From: Oceanobacter sp. 1_MG-2023
Lineage (GTDB): Bacteria; Pseudomonadota; Gammaproteobacteria; Pseudomonadales; Oceanobacteraceae
NCBI RefSeq assembly: GCF_030689025.1
Contig: NZ_JAUYWA010000019.1
Span: forward strand, 1-64,000
Reading direction: 5' to 3'
Length of the DNA stretch: 64,000 bases
Every line of letters starts with the position of its first letter. Position 1 is the stretch's first letter. Shown here piece after piece: positions 8,932-18,232 of the stretch. The notes beneath the pieces are model-generated. The model saw nothing but the letters and a program-made list of their open reading frames with translations. It ran no database searches and was not told the origin of the DNA. The position numbers were made by a program, and so were the translations under genes.

Positions 8932-9477
8932 TTATAACATACGAATTACCCGTGCCGGGTTACCGGCTGCCACAGCACCGGCGGGAATATCCCGGTTCAC
9001 CACACTGCCAGCCCCAATGACACAACGGTCACCAATCGTTACTCCGGGCAATACCGACACATTGCCACCAAGCCAGACATGGTGCCCAATCACAACCGGC
9101 GCGCCGGATTCGATCGTCTCTCGTTCAACAGGGTCTAACGGGTGTTTGGCCGTTGCGATCATACAGCCCGGCCCCATCATCACGTGTTCAGCGATTATTA
9201 CCGGGCAAACATCCAGAATCGTGAGATTATGATTGGCGTAAAAATGATCACCGATCTCGATATTCACCCCATAATCACAAAAGAAATTAGGCTCGATATA
9301 GGCACTGCCATGCAAGGTCAGCAAGCCATCCAGTAATGCCATACGAGCCGCAGGCTGGCGAGGATCGGCCTGGTTAAAGGCATGACAAACCGATTTGGCC
9401 AACAGGCGTGCTTGCAGCAGCTCGTTATCCCAGGCGTTATAAGGCAAACCGGCCAGCATTTTTTCACGTTCGGTCAT
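8932..9477 (-). CDS. Sugar O-acetyltransferase (maltose/galactoside acetyltransferase family)
   Basis: This 181-residue protein has an N-terminal Maa-type segment (MTEREKMLAGLPYNAWDNEL) followed by left-handed beta-helix hexapeptide repeats, such as IEIGDHFYANHNLTILD and VIGHHVWLGGNVSVLPGVTI. Catalytic histidine lies in the ATAKHPLDP stretch. It transfers acetyl from acetyl-CoA to a sugar hydroxyl. Its ATG overlaps the nudC stop by four bases (ATGA), so the two genes form an operon. Length is that of the Maa/LacA family. Physiological substrate unknown. Confidence 0.88.
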   Translation of the reverse strand: MTEREKMLAGLPYNAWDNELLQARLLAKSVCHAFNQADPRQPAARMALLDGLLTLHGSAYIEPNFFCDYGVNIEIGDHFYANHNLTILDVCPVIIAEHVMMGPGCMIATAKHPLDPVERETIESGAPVVIGHHVWLGGNVSVLPGVTIGDRCVIGAGSVVNRDIPAGAVAAGNPARVIRML

Positions 9478-10325
9478 ACCGTCCCTTGCCGACAGCGGTC
9501 AACAAAGGTCTGGATCAGTTGACCGGAAATAGACATCGGTGGCGGGATTTCTGGCAAGTTGGTGTAGTGAAACCATTGGGCATCCGATATTTCATCATCA
9601 TCGATCACAATCTCGCCACTGGCGTAACGGCTGATAAACCCGACCATCAGTTGGCCCGGAAAAGGCCAGCTCTGGCTACCAAAGTATTCAAGATCCTGCA
9701 CCCGCACGCCAACTTCTTCCTTGACCTCACGGTGTACCGCATCTTCGATCGATTCACCGGCTTCGATAAACCCTGCCAATGTGCTGTAAAAATTGGTTTT
9801 GTAACGGGTGTGATGCGCCAGCAGGCAATATTCTCCCTTGATCACAATGGTAATCATGCAGGGTGAAATACGCGGATAATACATTTTGTTGCACGGCTCA
9901 CACGTCATTGCCCGCTCAACCCGGTGCCGCTGGGTGGGTTGTCCGCACAGCCCACAAAAGCGATGCTCGCGAACCCAGATGCACAACTGCAACGCCCGCG
10001 CCAGAGCCAGATATTCCGCCGCAGAGGCAATGGCCATCAGCACCCGGGGAGACAGCCACTGATGTTGCGAAGAGGCGGTCGGCTGTGCCAGCTCAACCAC
10101 AAAACACGGTGTCTTGCCGTTGGCGATGCCGACATAAATGGCCTGATCCTGGATGGGCAGATCGGCCATTCCAGACAAGCGCTGCGCCTCCTCATCAGCA
10201 TACAGCGTCAGTTGTGCCTCGATACCCGATAATAACTGTCCCTCACTCACCAGCAGATAACGAGGTGCTTGATCATGTTGCTCTGGCAGGTAATCGCACA
10301 GTTCAAAAGTAAAAATATGGCTCAT
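9474..10325 (-). CDS. nudC: NAD(H) pyrophosphatase / RNA decapping Nudix hydrolase NudC
   Basis: About 283 residues from the ATG at 10325 (MSHIFTFELCDYLPEQ). The frame is open further up to 10703, but that part overlaps the divergent sulfotransferase gene and looks non-coding. A zinc ribbon of two CxxC pairs (CGLCGQ and CEPCNK) precedes the Nudix box GFIEAGESIEDAVHREVKEE, followed by SQSWPFPGQLM, the NudC-specific signature. The enzyme splits NADH into NMNH and AMP and removes NAD caps from RNA. It is translationally coupled to the acetyltransferase gene. The N-terminal domain is slightly longer than in E. coli. Confidence 0.93.
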   Translation of the reverse strand: MSHIFTFELCDYLPEQHDQAPRYLLVSEGQLLSGIEAQLTLYADEEAQRLSGMADLPIQDQAIYVGIANGKTPCFVVELAQPTASSQHQWLSPRVLMAIASAAEYLALARALQLCIWVREHRFCGLCGQPTQRHRVERAMTCEPCNKMYYPRISPCMITIVIKGEYCLLAHHTRYKTNFYSTLAGFIEAGESIEDAVHREVKEEVGVRVQDLEYFGSQSWPFPGQLMVGFISRYASGEIVIDDDEISDAQWFHYTNLPEIPPPMSISGQLIQTFVDRCRQGTV

Positions 10326-10458
10326 GGTGAGCGCCTGTAACCTTGGCTTGAAAGTGTAACGATAACCCCGGCTGCCAAAGGCGGCAAATGCTCCGTGTGA
10401 TTCATTCAGGCATAATCCACCGACCAATTGATGGTGTTTACGAAAGGCGAATACTGGC

Positions 10459-12012
10459 GTGGTTAAAAAAACAGCAACAAAAAACAGCAAAACCGGCAAG
10501 GCAAACAAGGCCGCTCTGAAACCGGTCAGCATCCAGTTGCCCGGACAAGGCCAACGCACCCTGCCAGCACAGGAAGCCATGGGACTGGCACAACGCTGGT
10601 CAGGCAGTGGCCAGCCCTTGCCCGCACTGGATCTGCTCAAACAGGTCACGCAACAACTGCCCGGTTTTGCCGATGCCTGGATGCTGCTGTTTGCCACCCT
10701 CAATAAAACCGGAGACCAGCAAGGCCTGATTCATGAAGCGCAGCGCTGCCTGAGCAGCAAACCCCGTTTTATTCCGGCCCTGACCAACCTGTCCCAGGCC
10801 ATGAGGCTGACCCAGCAACACCAGAGTGCCTTACAGCTGATCGACAAAGCCATCAAGCTGGAACCGGCACTGGCAGAATTGCACAACCACCGTGGTGTTA
10901 TTCTGAAAGAAACAGGCCGCAGTGATGATGCACTTGCCAGCTTTAACCGCTGTCTGGCGCTGCAGCCCGGTAATGCCAATGCCATCTGGAACCGTTCCGA
11001 CATGATCGGTGTCTTGCCAGAGCAGGAATATCAGGGTTATGCGGCGCTGGCGAGCGGCGACAATCTCCCCCCGAGACAGCGGGTAATGGTGTATTACGCC
11101 CTCAGTCGCAGTGATGAGGCAGCCCAGGAATATGCCCGCCAGTTCGACAATATCAAAGCGGGTGCCGACCTCTATCGCTCGTTAGTGCCATACCAGCATC
11201 AGGCCGAACTCAACCAGATCGAAAAAACCATCAGCGCCTTTCCTGCCTCGCACCTTGCGCGTCTTTCTCCTTCCGCAGACCCGGCAAGCGATGTGATACC
11301 GGTCTTTATCTGTGGCTTGCCCCGTAGTGGCACCACACTGACCGAACACATTTTGTCCAGCCACCCCAGTGTGACTGCTGGCGACGAACTTAACGACCTG
11401 CCATTGGCCTGTGGTCAATACCTGACCCGTCGAGGCATTCGGAAAAGCTTTCCGGACTGGGGCGCCGATATGCCACAGGAAGGCTGGCAAGCCATTGGCA
11501 GCGCCTACCGCAAAAGCACCAGAGCACTGCAAGGCAGCGGCTGGTTTACCGACAAAAACCTGCAAAACTACAAGGCGATCGGCGTGATTCGTCAGGCCTT
11601 GCCAGAGGCCAGGATGGTGGTCTGCCGACGTCACCCGATGGACAATTTGTGGGGCTGTTACCGCCAGTTTTTCTCCGAAGGCATGTACTTCACCTACCAG
11701 CAGGAAGAGTTGGCCGATATTTGGAACGCCAGCGACAAGCTGATTCAGCACTGGCAGAACACCGGAGCCGATATTTTTGTTATGGAGTATGAAGCCCTGA
11801 TTGCCGAGCCAGAGCCGACCATCCGGGCACTGCTGGATTTTGTTGGCCTGCCGTGGGATGACGCCTGCCTGAATTTTCATAACAACAAGCGCAGTGTCCG
11901 TACCCTGTCGGCGACCCAGGTACGCCAGCCGCTATCAAACAGCCGGGTAGCGCAGTGGCGGCGTTACGAAGAGCAACTGCAACCGATGTTGCAACGGCTT
12001 AACCAGCCCTGA
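10459..12012 (+). CDS. TPR-domain sulfotransferase
   Basis: This 517-residue protein starts with GTG at 10459. After a basic N-terminus, residues about 40-200 form several tetratricopeptide repeats (for example ALQLIDKAIKLEPALAELHN and DDALASFNRCLALQPGNANA). Residues about 270-500 form a sulfotransferase domain with the PAPS 5'-phosphosulfate loop CGLPRSGTTLTEHIL and a later CRRHPMDNLWGCY stretch, which fits the 3'-phosphate site. No signal peptide. Such TPR-sulfotransferases occur in marine proteobacteria; acceptors may be peptides, lipids or glycans. Divergent from nudC, with 133 bases between. Substrate unknown. Confidence 0.85.
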   Translation: MVKKTATKNSKTGKANKAALKPVSIQLPGQGQRTLPAQEAMGLAQRWSGSGQPLPALDLLKQVTQQLPGFADAWMLLFATLNKTGDQQGLIHEAQRCLSSKPRFIPALTNLSQAMRLTQQHQSALQLIDKAIKLEPALAELHNHRGVILKETGRSDDALASFNRCLALQPGNANAIWNRSDMIGVLPEQEYQGYAALASGDNLPPRQRVMVYYALSRSDEAAQEYARQFDNIKAGADLYRSLVPYQHQAELNQIEKTISAFPASHLARLSPSADPASDVIPVFICGLPRSGTTLTEHILSSHPSVTAGDELNDLPLACGQYLTRRGIRKSFPDWGADMPQEGWQAIGSAYRKSTRALQGSGWFTDKNLQNYKAIGVIRQALPEARMVVCRRHPMDNLWGCYRQFFSEGMYFTYQQEELADIWNASDKLIQHWQNTGADIFVMEYEALIAEPEPTIRALLDFVGLPWDDACLNFHNNKRSVRTLSATQVRQPLSNSRVAQWRRYEEQLQPMLQRLNQP

Positions 12013-12049
12013 ACCCTGCCTGCAGCATAAAACCGTTTCGCTCAGGCGC

Positions 12050-12084
12050 CAGGCTCCCATACCAAAGATCGGCATGGGAACCTG
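12050..12084. terminator. Stem-loop between convergent sulfotransferase and hupE genes
   Basis: The sequence folds as agg-c-tcccat, a loop of about 13 bases, then atggga-a-cct, with one bulge on each side. It sits midway between two convergent stops (12012 and 12106), as expected of a shared terminator. It lacks a clear T run on either strand, so its strength is uncertain. Confidence 0.4.
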
Positions 12085-12105
12085 AAAACAGCACAAGCGG
12101 CGTGA

Positions 12106-12693
12106 TTACATCACCGCCAGCACCAGACCACCGGCAGCGATAGAACCACCCGCAACACGAGCCACCAGGGTAGCAAGTGCAGGTTTACCGGCCTTGATCA
12201 GGGCGATACCAGCCAGATGCAAGACCAGCGTAGCCAGCATAAAGCCGCTCATATAGCCCACACCGCTAGCCGCAAGTGGCATTTCGGCACCGTGAGCAAC
12301 ACCGTGAAACATCGCCATGGCCGCCGTCAGGGCAGTGCACAGCAGCAGATTAAAGCGGGCTGCAAAAGCCACCAACAAACCGGCGGCGATCACCGACGCC
12401 AGAATACCGCTTTCCACAAAGGGGACGGTCATGCCTGCCATCGACAGGCCAGCGCCCAACGCCATGGTCGCGATAAACGCCAATGGCAGTTGCCAGATGG
12501 CTTTCCCGCCCATTTGGGCTGCCCACAGGCCGACTGCCACCATGGCCAACAGGTGATCCAGCCCGGTAAACGGATGGCTCAGACCCGCCATCAGACCCGA
12601 GGTTTCGTGACCGGTATGCGCCATGGCTACCGTTGGCACCAGTGCCGCAACAGTCATGGACGCCGTGAGGGCAGTTTTAAAAATAGGTTTCAT
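12106..12693 (-). CDS. ureJ: HupE/UreJ nickel permease
   Basis: This 195-residue protein has a signal-like N-terminus ending VALVPTVAMAHTGHE, which exposes a histidine, and then six hydrophobic segments. The motif HPFTGLDHLLAMVAVGLWAA carries the HxxxxxDH nickel-binding pattern of HupE/UreJ proteins. It moves Ni(II) across the membrane for urease. It is the last gene of the ure cluster on the minus strand, 105 bases after ureG, and the position next to ureG favours UreJ over a hydrogenase role. No hydrogenase gene is present in this window. Confidence 0.9.
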   Translation of the reverse strand: MKPIFKTALTASMTVAALVPTVAMAHTGHETSGLMAGLSHPFTGLDHLLAMVAVGLWAAQMGGKAIWQLPLAFIATMALGAGLSMAGMTVPFVESGILASVIAAGLLVAFAARFNLLLCTALTAAMAMFHGVAHGAEMPLAASGVGYMSGFMLATLVLHLAGIALIKAGKPALATLVARVAGGSIAAGGLVLAVM

Positions 12694-12798
12694 AGCGGTT
12701 TCCTTGATGTCGTTCGTTCAACAAGAGTTGTTTAATCTCTTAATCTTTCGTCGTGTAATGTTTCAGTCGCGCCAGCGTCGTGCAAACAATGTTGTCGC

Positions 12799-13446
12799 TT
12801 ACACCACTGCTTTGGCAGGTGGAATCTCTTTTGGCTCCAGCATGCCTTCGGTCACAATAAAGTGAATGATGTCATCCAGACCCTGGGCCTGTTTCAGGTT
12901 GGAGAATACAAATGGCCGGGTGCCACGCATTTTCCTGGCATCACGATCCATGACTTCCAGAGAAGCACCAACCAGAGGTGCCAGATCGGTTTTGTTGATG
13001 ATCAACAAGTCCGATTTGGTAATGCCCGGGCCACCTTTGCGAGGAATCTTGTCCCCCGCCGACACGTCAATCACGTAGATCGTCAAGTCCGACAGCTCCG
13101 GGCTGAAGGTCGCACTGAGGTTATCGCCACCACTTTCGACAAACACCACATCCAGCGCACCGTGGCGCTCCAGCAGCTGGTCAATGGCTGCCAGGTTCAT
13201 GGAAGCATCTTCACGAATGGCGGTGTGCGGGCAGCCGCCGGTTTCAACCCCAAGAATACGATCCGAGCTGAGCGCCTCGTTTTCGGTAAGGAATTTTGCG
13301 TCTTCCTTGGTGTAAATATCGTTGGTCACCACGGCAATATCGTAATGGTCACGCATCGCGGTACACAACGAACGCAGCAGCGCCGTCTTGCCTGAGCCAA
13401 CCGGGCCGCCTACGCCTACGCGTAATGTCTGTTTTGGTTTCGACAT
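12799..13446 (-). CDS. ureG: Urease accessory GTPase UreG
   Basis: This 215-residue protein has the P-loop [12 protein letters not shown] near residue 14, the [12 protein letters not shown] switch, the metal-binding CPH of the [17 protein letters not shown] stretch, and NKTDL for guanine recognition. UreG hydrolyses GTP to drive nickel insertion into urease in complex with UreD and UreF. It follows ureF by 37 bases in the same operon. Family length and all motifs are normal. Confidence 0.97.
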   Translation of the reverse strand: MSKPKQTLRVGVGGPVGSGKTALLRSLCTAMRDHYDIAVVTNDIYTKEDAKFLTENEALSSDRILGVETGGCPHTAIREDASMNLAAIDQLLERHGALDVVFVESGGDNLSATFSPELSDLTIYVIDVSAGDKIPRKGGPGITKSDLLIINKTDLAPLVGASLEVMDRDARKMRGTRPFVFSNLKQAQGLDDIIHFIVTEGMLEPKEIPPAKAVV

Positions 13447-13483
13447 ACAAATCCCCTTGTCTTTTTAACGCCGTTCGACTCGT

Positions 13484-14191
13484 TCAGGAGCGAAACAGGC
13501 GTGAGTACATATGTTCATGTTGAGAACTGACAATCGCCAGAGCGGGCAAGCCTGCTCCTATCCCATCGTCGTCGATGGTGTCGGCTCGATCCAATGCCTG
13601 TTGTAACGCCGGCTGTAAGGCACCCAGCAGTTGCTGGGCCTGGGTTTGCCCCAAAGGCACTAGCTTGGTTGCTGCGGCAATCTGGTTTTCCAGCCAGGAC
13701 CATAACAATCCCAGCGCTGCCGACCGATAAGGAATTCCCCATCCACCAGCCGCCAGCGCAAACAGGCAGACAAAACTGACCGGCTCTCCTTTGGCAAAAG
13801 GCAGATCCATATTCAGGCTGGTCAGCAGACGGTGCAAGGCTTCTCCCATGGCGGTATCGGTCAGCCGCAATTCACGGGTTTCCCGACAGGCCAGCAGCAA
13901 GTCATTCAGGCGCTGTAATTCTGCCGGGTCATTCGCGTCAATGGCGGCCATACACCGCCGCAAGACCGGCACATCCGTGGTCGCCAGGCTGTATACCAGC
14001 TGCTCGCTCACCCATTGACTGACCTGATCGGCGTTGCGAATCCAGCCCGCCTCAATGGCGTATTCCATGCCGTGGGAAAACGCATACCCGCCCACCGGCA
14101 AACTGACCGAGCACAGCTGCATCAAGCGGATCAGACCGGCGTCACTCAAGGTGGCCCCGGCGGCCGCTTCAGTGATGATGGCCATCGGCAT
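13484..14191 (-). CDS. ureF: Urease accessory protein UreF
   Basis: About 235 residues when started at ATG 14191 (MPMAIITEAAAG); an ATG at 14185 is an alternative. The frame is open up to 14338, but that part is the histidine-rich ureE tail read in another frame and is rejected. Typical UreF motifs are LMQLCSVSLPVGGYAFSHG near the N-terminus and the all-helical body that follows. UreF is the GTPase-activating partner that links UreG to UreD-bound apo-urease. The start overlaps the ureE end by about 20 bases, which suggests coupled translation. Confidence 0.93.
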   Translation of the reverse strand: MPMAIITEAAAGATLSDAGLIRLMQLCSVSLPVGGYAFSHGMEYAIEAGWIRNADQVSQWVSEQLVYSLATTDVPVLRRCMAAIDANDPAELQRLNDLLLACRETRELRLTDTAMGEALHRLLTSLNMDLPFAKGEPVSFVCLFALAAGGWGIPYRSAALGLLWSWLENQIAAATKLVPLGQTQAQQLLGALQPALQQALDRADTIDDDGIGAGLPALAIVSSQHEHMYSRLFRS

Positions 14192-14735
14192 GCCCGTGGG
14201 AGTGGCCGTGACCTTGTGAATGGTCGTGATCGTCATCATGGCTGTGGCTGTGATCATGGTCGTGACCGTGTGAATGACCGCCATGACCGCCGTTGGCATA
14301 AGCCCCCGATTCCGGCACAAAAACAGCCTCGGTCGCACTGACCGTCAGGCCGAGTAATACCAGCATTTCTTCCAACACATGATCCGGTGTAATACGCAGC
14401 CAGCGCTCCCCGACTTGCAATTTCACATGGCGATTACCCAGGTGATAACAGGCCCGGGAAAAAGTGCGCCAGTCATCACACGTTGCTTCTGCAACGGCTT
14501 CGACTGCACCATCAATCTGTACTATTTTGCCGCATTGCGTTTTCAGAAACTCGCCAACCAGCAGCGGCTTGCCACGTTCCAGAAACACCCGCACTTCTTC
14601 ACCGTCTGTGCTGACCAGGCGTAAACGCCCACGGTCGCGCTGCTCATGCGTCAGGCAAACCGTGGCGTAAATCGGGCCGGCGGCCTCAAGGCCAAGGCGT
14701 TCGTAAACTTCCAGCATTGTGTTCTCCAAATTCAC
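14169..14735 (-). CDS. ureE: Urease nickel metallochaperone UreE with His-rich tail
   Basis: This 188-residue protein has the UreE N-terminal domain (LTHEQRDRGRLRL) and a metal-binding central domain with CYHLGNRH. From about residue 150 to the end the tail is a dense run of His, Asp, Ser and Gly, ending HADGHHH, with more than fifteen histidines. Such tails store several nickel ions in Klebsiella-type UreE. The gene begins one base after the ureBC stop and overlaps ureF. The family is clear; the long tail suggests high nickel-buffering capacity. Confidence 0.95.
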   Translation of the reverse strand: MNLENTMLEVYERLGLEAAGPIYATVCLTHEQRDRGRLRLVSTDGEEVRVFLERGKPLLVGEFLKTQCGKIVQIDGAVEAVAEATCDDWRTFSRACYHLGNRHVKLQVGERWLRITPDHVLEEMLVLLGLTVSATEAVFVPESGAYANGGHGGHSHGHDHDHSHSHDDDHDHSQGHGHSHGHADGHHH

Positions 14736-16796
14736 TCAGAACAGGCAATACAACTGCGCCAAAGGCAGTTCGGTTGCCGGTTCACAGGTTAACAGCTCGC
14801 CGTCGGCACGCACTTCATAGGTTTGCGGGTCGACGGTGATATTCGGCTGCCAGCTGTTGTGCACCATATCGCTTTTGCGAATGTTGCGGGTATTTTTACA
14901 GGCCACCAGCTCGCGCTTGATGCCCAGTTGCTCTTTCAGGCCATTATCCAGCGCCGCCTGGGACACCATGGTGAACGAGGTTTTGGCCGCCGCCGAACCA
15001 TGGGCACCAAACATCGGCCGGTAATGCACTGGTTGTGGAGTCGGTATCGACGCGTTCGGATCACCCATTTGTGCCGCCGCAATCATGCCGCCCTTGATGA
15101 TCATGGAAGGTTTGACGCCAAAAAAAGCCGGCTTCCACAACACCAGATCCGCCAGTTTACCCGGTTCAATCGAACCCACTTCGTGGGAGATGCCGTGGGT
15201 AATCGCCGGGTTGATGGTGTACTTGGCGATATAGCGACGGGCACGGAAGTTGTCATTCCCTTGCGCCTGGTCTTCTTCCAGAAAACCAAACTGCTGCTTC
15301 ATTTTATGGGCGGTTTGCCAGGTGCGTGTGACCACTTCGCCGACTCGTCCCATGGCCTGGGAGTCGGACGAGATCATCGAAAAGGCACCGCGATCGTGAA
15401 AGATATCTTCCGCTGCGATGGTTTCCTTGCGGATACGTGAATCAGCAAAGGCAACGTCTTCCGGAATCGAGGTATCCAGATGGTGACAAACCATCAGCAT
15501 GTCCAGATGCTCATCCACCGTGTTTACGGTATAGGGCCGGGTCGGGTTGGTGGAGGACGGCAATACATTCGGGTAGGAACAGGCACGGATAATATCCGGT
15601 GCGTGACCGCCCCCGGCACCTTCGGTGTGATAGGTATGAATCACCCGATCCTTGAACGCTCCGATGGTGTCGTCGACAAAACCGGATTCATTCAGGGTGT
15701 CGGTGTGAATCGCCACCTGTACATCGTATTGCTCCGCCACGCCCAGGCAACAGTCGATGGCCGCAGGGGTGGTGCCCCAGTCTTCGTGCAGCTTCAGGCC
15801 ACAGGCGCCGGCTTGCAGCTGTTCTTCCAGGGCGTCTGGCAGGCTGGCGTTACCCTTGCCCAGAAAGCCGAGGTTCATCGGCATATCATCAGTGCTCTGG
15901 ATCATTTTGGCCAGATACCATGGCCCCGGCGTACAGGTTGTGGCATTGGTGCCAGTGGCCGGGCCAGTACCACCACCGATCATGGTGGTAACGCCGCTCA
16001 TCAATGCTTCTTCAATCTGTTGCGGACAAATAAAGTGAATATGGGCATCGATGCCCCCTGCGGTCAGGATCGAGCCTTCTCCGGCGATCACTTCCGTACC
16101 GGGGCCAACGATAATATCGACACTGTCCTGAATATCCGGATTACCGGCCTTGCCGACTTTGACAATACGACCGTTCTTGATGCCGACGTCACCTTTGACA
16201 ATCCCCCAATGATCCAGCACCAGTGCGTTGGTAATCACCAGATCCATGGCGGGCTCACCTTCGGGGGGATTATTCAGCGCCTGGCTCTGGCCCATGCCGT
16301 CACGGATAACCTTGCCACCGCCAAATTTGACTTCGTCACCATAAACCGTGAAATCCTGCTCCACTTCGATCCACAGGTCGGTATCACCCAGGCGTACCTT
16401 GTCGCCCACGGTAGGACCAAACATCTGGGCGTAAGCGGTGCGATCCATTTTTACCGAGACGGTGCTCTCGTCAGCGGCAGCAGCAGCGGGCAACTTGCCC
16501 ATGACATCACCACGGAAGCCATAGATTTCACGCTTGCCCGCAAACTCCACCAGTTCCACTTCACGCCCTTGACCCGGCTCAAACCGGACCGCCGTTCCAG
16601 AAGCAATATTGAGATGGAATCCCAGTGCGGCCTCACGATCAAAGCTGAGTGCCGGATTGGTTTCGGCAAAATGATAATGGGAGCCAACCTGAATCGGGCG
16701 GTCCCCGGTGTTTTCCACCCGGACGGTCAGGGTTTTACGGCCAGCGTTCAGTTCGATTTCGCCGCTGGCAGCTTGTACTTCACCTGGTATAAACAT
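14736..16796 (-). CDS. ureBC: Urease beta-alpha fusion subunit (UreB-UreC)
   Basis: This single 686-residue frame holds UreB (residues 1-102, MFIPGEV to VMGKL) and UreC (117-686) joined by an alanine-rich linker ([14 protein letters not shown]). The frame has no stop or ribosome site before the internal ATG at 16448. All UreC active-site residues are present: nickel ligands H252, H254, carbamylated K335 (GLKLHEDW), H364, H390 and D478, plus catalytic H337 and H438 (VCHHLD). Start at ATG 16796 after a GGGAGA site; an upstream GTG-type extension to 16883 is rejected. The enzyme hydrolyses urea to ammonia and carbamate in the cytosol. Separate ureB and ureC genes are the bacterial norm, so this arrangement is unusual. 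A stop-removing mutation is less likely because the linker looks designed and the frame is intact. Confidence 0.93.
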   Translation of the reverse strand: MFIPGEVQAASGEIELNAGRKTLTVRVENTGDRPIQVGSHYHFAETNPALSFDREAALGFHLNIASGTAVRFEPGQGREVELVEFAGKREIYGFRGDVMGKLPAAAAADESTVSVKMDRTAYAQMFGPTVGDKVRLGDTDLWIEVEQDFTVYGDEVKFGGGKVIRDGMGQSQALNNPPEGEPAMDLVITNALVLDHWGIVKGDVGIKNGRIVKVGKAGNPDIQDSVDIIVGPGTEVIAGEGSILTAGGIDAHIHFICPQQIEEALMSGVTTMIGGGTGPATGTNATTCTPGPWYLAKMIQSTDDMPMNLGFLGKGNASLPDALEEQLQAGACGLKLHEDWGTTPAAIDCCLGVAEQYDVQVAIHTDTLNESGFVDDTIGAFKDRVIHTYHTEGAGGGHAPDIIRACSYPNVLPSSTNPTRPYTVNTVDEHLDMLMVCHHLDTSIPEDVAFADSRIRKETIAAEDIFHDRGAFSMISSDSQAMGRVGEVVTRTWQTAHKMKQQFGFLEEDQAQGNDNFRARRYIAKYTINPAITHGISHEVGSIEPGKLADLVLWKPAFFGVKPSMIIKGGMIAAAQMGDPNASIPTPQPVHYRPMFGAHGSAAAKTSFTMVSQAALDNGLKEQLGIKRELVACKNTRNIRKSDMVHNSWQPNITVDPQTYEVRADGELLTCEPATELPLAQLYCLF

Positions 16797-16905
16797 GGAG
16801 TGTCTCCCTGTAATGGGGTTTAAACGTGTTCTTGCTGGATGCTTTGCGCCAGCCCGGTATGCCCGGTGACTGACGACGGCCACGACGGATCACCCGCCGG
16901 ACAAT

Positions 16906-17208
16906 CTAGCAAATAGGCTCGTGCACAGTGACCAACTTGGTGCCATCCGGAAAGGTGGCTTCTACCTGCACTTCATGGATCAGCTCAGGTACCCCGTCCA
17001 TCACCTGATCACTGCTGAGCAGGGTTTTGCCATAACTCATCAGTTCAGCCACGGTTTTACCGTCACGCGCCCCTTCAACAATTTCCATGGTGATATAGGC
17101 CATGGCTTCCGGGTAGTTCAGTTTCAAGCCACGATTCAGGCGTCGTTCAGCCAGCAAGGCGGCAGTAAATATCAACAGCTTGTCTTTTTCTCTTGGCAGT
17201 AGTTCCAT
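16906..17208 (-). CDS. ureA: Urease gamma subunit UreA
   Basis: This 100-residue protein matches UreA throughout: [20 protein letters not shown] at the start, [13 protein letters not shown], and the C-terminal [20 protein letters not shown]. It has an AGAGG site 7-8 bases upstream of the ATG. UreA packs with UreB and UreC in the urease trimer; here it pairs with a fused UreBC chain. It lies between ureD and ureBC, with 109 bases before the ureBC start. Confidence 0.97.
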   Translation of the reverse strand: MELLPREKDKLLIFTAALLAERRLNRGLKLNYPEAMAYITMEIVEGARDGKTVAELMSYGKTLLSSDQVMDGVPELIHEVQVEATFPDGTKLVTVHEPIC

Positions 17209-17256
17209 GCCGGACCTCTTTGATGTTGGTCGTATTATTCAGGTTGGAGCCGCCGG

Positions 17257-18183
17257 TCAGGTGGCCCAGATTCGTGGGGCGCAGGCATTGCGCCCTGTCA
17301 GCAACGGGCGGATTTCTTGCCAGCAGCGGGTAAACAGTGAGCGCCCTTGTTCCGAGCAATGACCAAGATAACGGATAATCAGAAAATCATGATTAAGAGT
17401 AACACCTGTTAGATATGCTTTTCCAGACCCGTCCGGTTGCAGTAATTCGCGCAACTGCTGGATATGCTCTTCGGTCAGCAAGGCCTGGCCATCGGGTTGG
17501 CCGGGGCTGCCGTCCGATAAAAACGGCCCGGCCACCATCATGCCGCTGATGGGCATGGATTGCAGTCCGGTCATGGCGGCGTAGAGACCTTGCTGGCCAT
17601 CCACCACCAGGCGTTCTCGCAGCACCAGCCGACCATCACGGAACAGATTGAGATTCTGGGTGAATGAACTGTCGGCGCTGAACGGTTGGCTTGAAGCCGG
17701 TAATCCCAGACTGGTGACATCCCAACCGATATAACTTGCCCCGGCTGACAGGTAAACATCGGTATCCAGACGCGTATTGGCCCCCGGATAAATGATGCTC
17801 TCCAGCGGCAGCCATTCCAGTGTTGCCTGTTCGGCCAGTTCAAAGCGAAGGGTTTGTCGTTGCAAGGTTTTATCAGCACGGGCCTTGTAGGCCCGACCGG
17901 CACCGGGAGTGGTGATCAACGCTGACGCCGCTGGGCCAAGACTGGCGCTGATGGCCAGCGTATCCCCTGAGACCATACCACCGGGAGGATGCAGCAAATA
18001 CACATGCGCCAGCTCGCGCCCTTCCGGGTAAAACGGCTTTTGCACATACAACGGCCCGTGATGGACGTTGCTTTTTAACACCGAGCCGCGCGCGGTTCGG
18101 CTGATGCCTAACGCCAGTGATGCGTTCCAGCGGGATGGCTCCGCTGGAGGGACTGACGCTGGCTCTTTAACCGGCATATTCAT
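17257..18183 (-). CDS. ureD: Urease accessory protein UreD (UreH)
   Basis: This 308-residue protein shows UreD motifs: QKPFYPEGRELAHVYLLHPPGGMVSGD near the N-terminus, TTPGAGRAYK and the WLPLESIIYPGA stretch. UreD binds apo-urease first and forms the scaffold for UreF and UreG, with an internal nickel tunnel. It is the first ure gene, 49 bases after urtE on the same strand, so the transporter and enzyme genes may be read as one transcript. The N-terminal start MNMPVKEP is plausible; the second methionine is an alternative. Confidence 0.95.
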   Translation of the reverse strand: MNMPVKEPASVPPAEPSRWNASLALGISRTARGSVLKSNVHHGPLYVQKPFYPEGRELAHVYLLHPPGGMVSGDTLAISASLGPAASALITTPGAGRAYKARADKTLQRQTLRFELAEQATLEWLPLESIIYPGANTRLDTDVYLSAGASYIGWDVTSLGLPASSQPFSADSSFTQNLNLFRDGRLVLRERLVVDGQQGLYAAMTGLQSMPISGMMVAGPFLSDGSPGQPDGQALLTEEHIQQLRELLQPDGSGKAYLTGVTLNHDFLIIRYLGHCSEQGRSLFTRCWQEIRPLLTGRNACAPRIWAT

Positions 18184-18232
18184 GCCGCGTACTCCTTGAT
18201 CTGTTATGCCAATAAGCGAGGGTTGCTTGCCA

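Noticed and set aside
10326-10703. N-terminal extension of NudC to 409 residues
   Set aside because: It lies antisense to the start of the sulfotransferase gene, and NudC homologues begin near MSHIF.
14192-14338. N-terminal extension of UreF
   Set aside because: It is the histidine-codon-rich end of ureE read in another frame.
15480-16823. 447-residue plus-strand frame
   Set aside because: It is the antisense shadow of ureBC; codon pattern and product make no sense as a protein.
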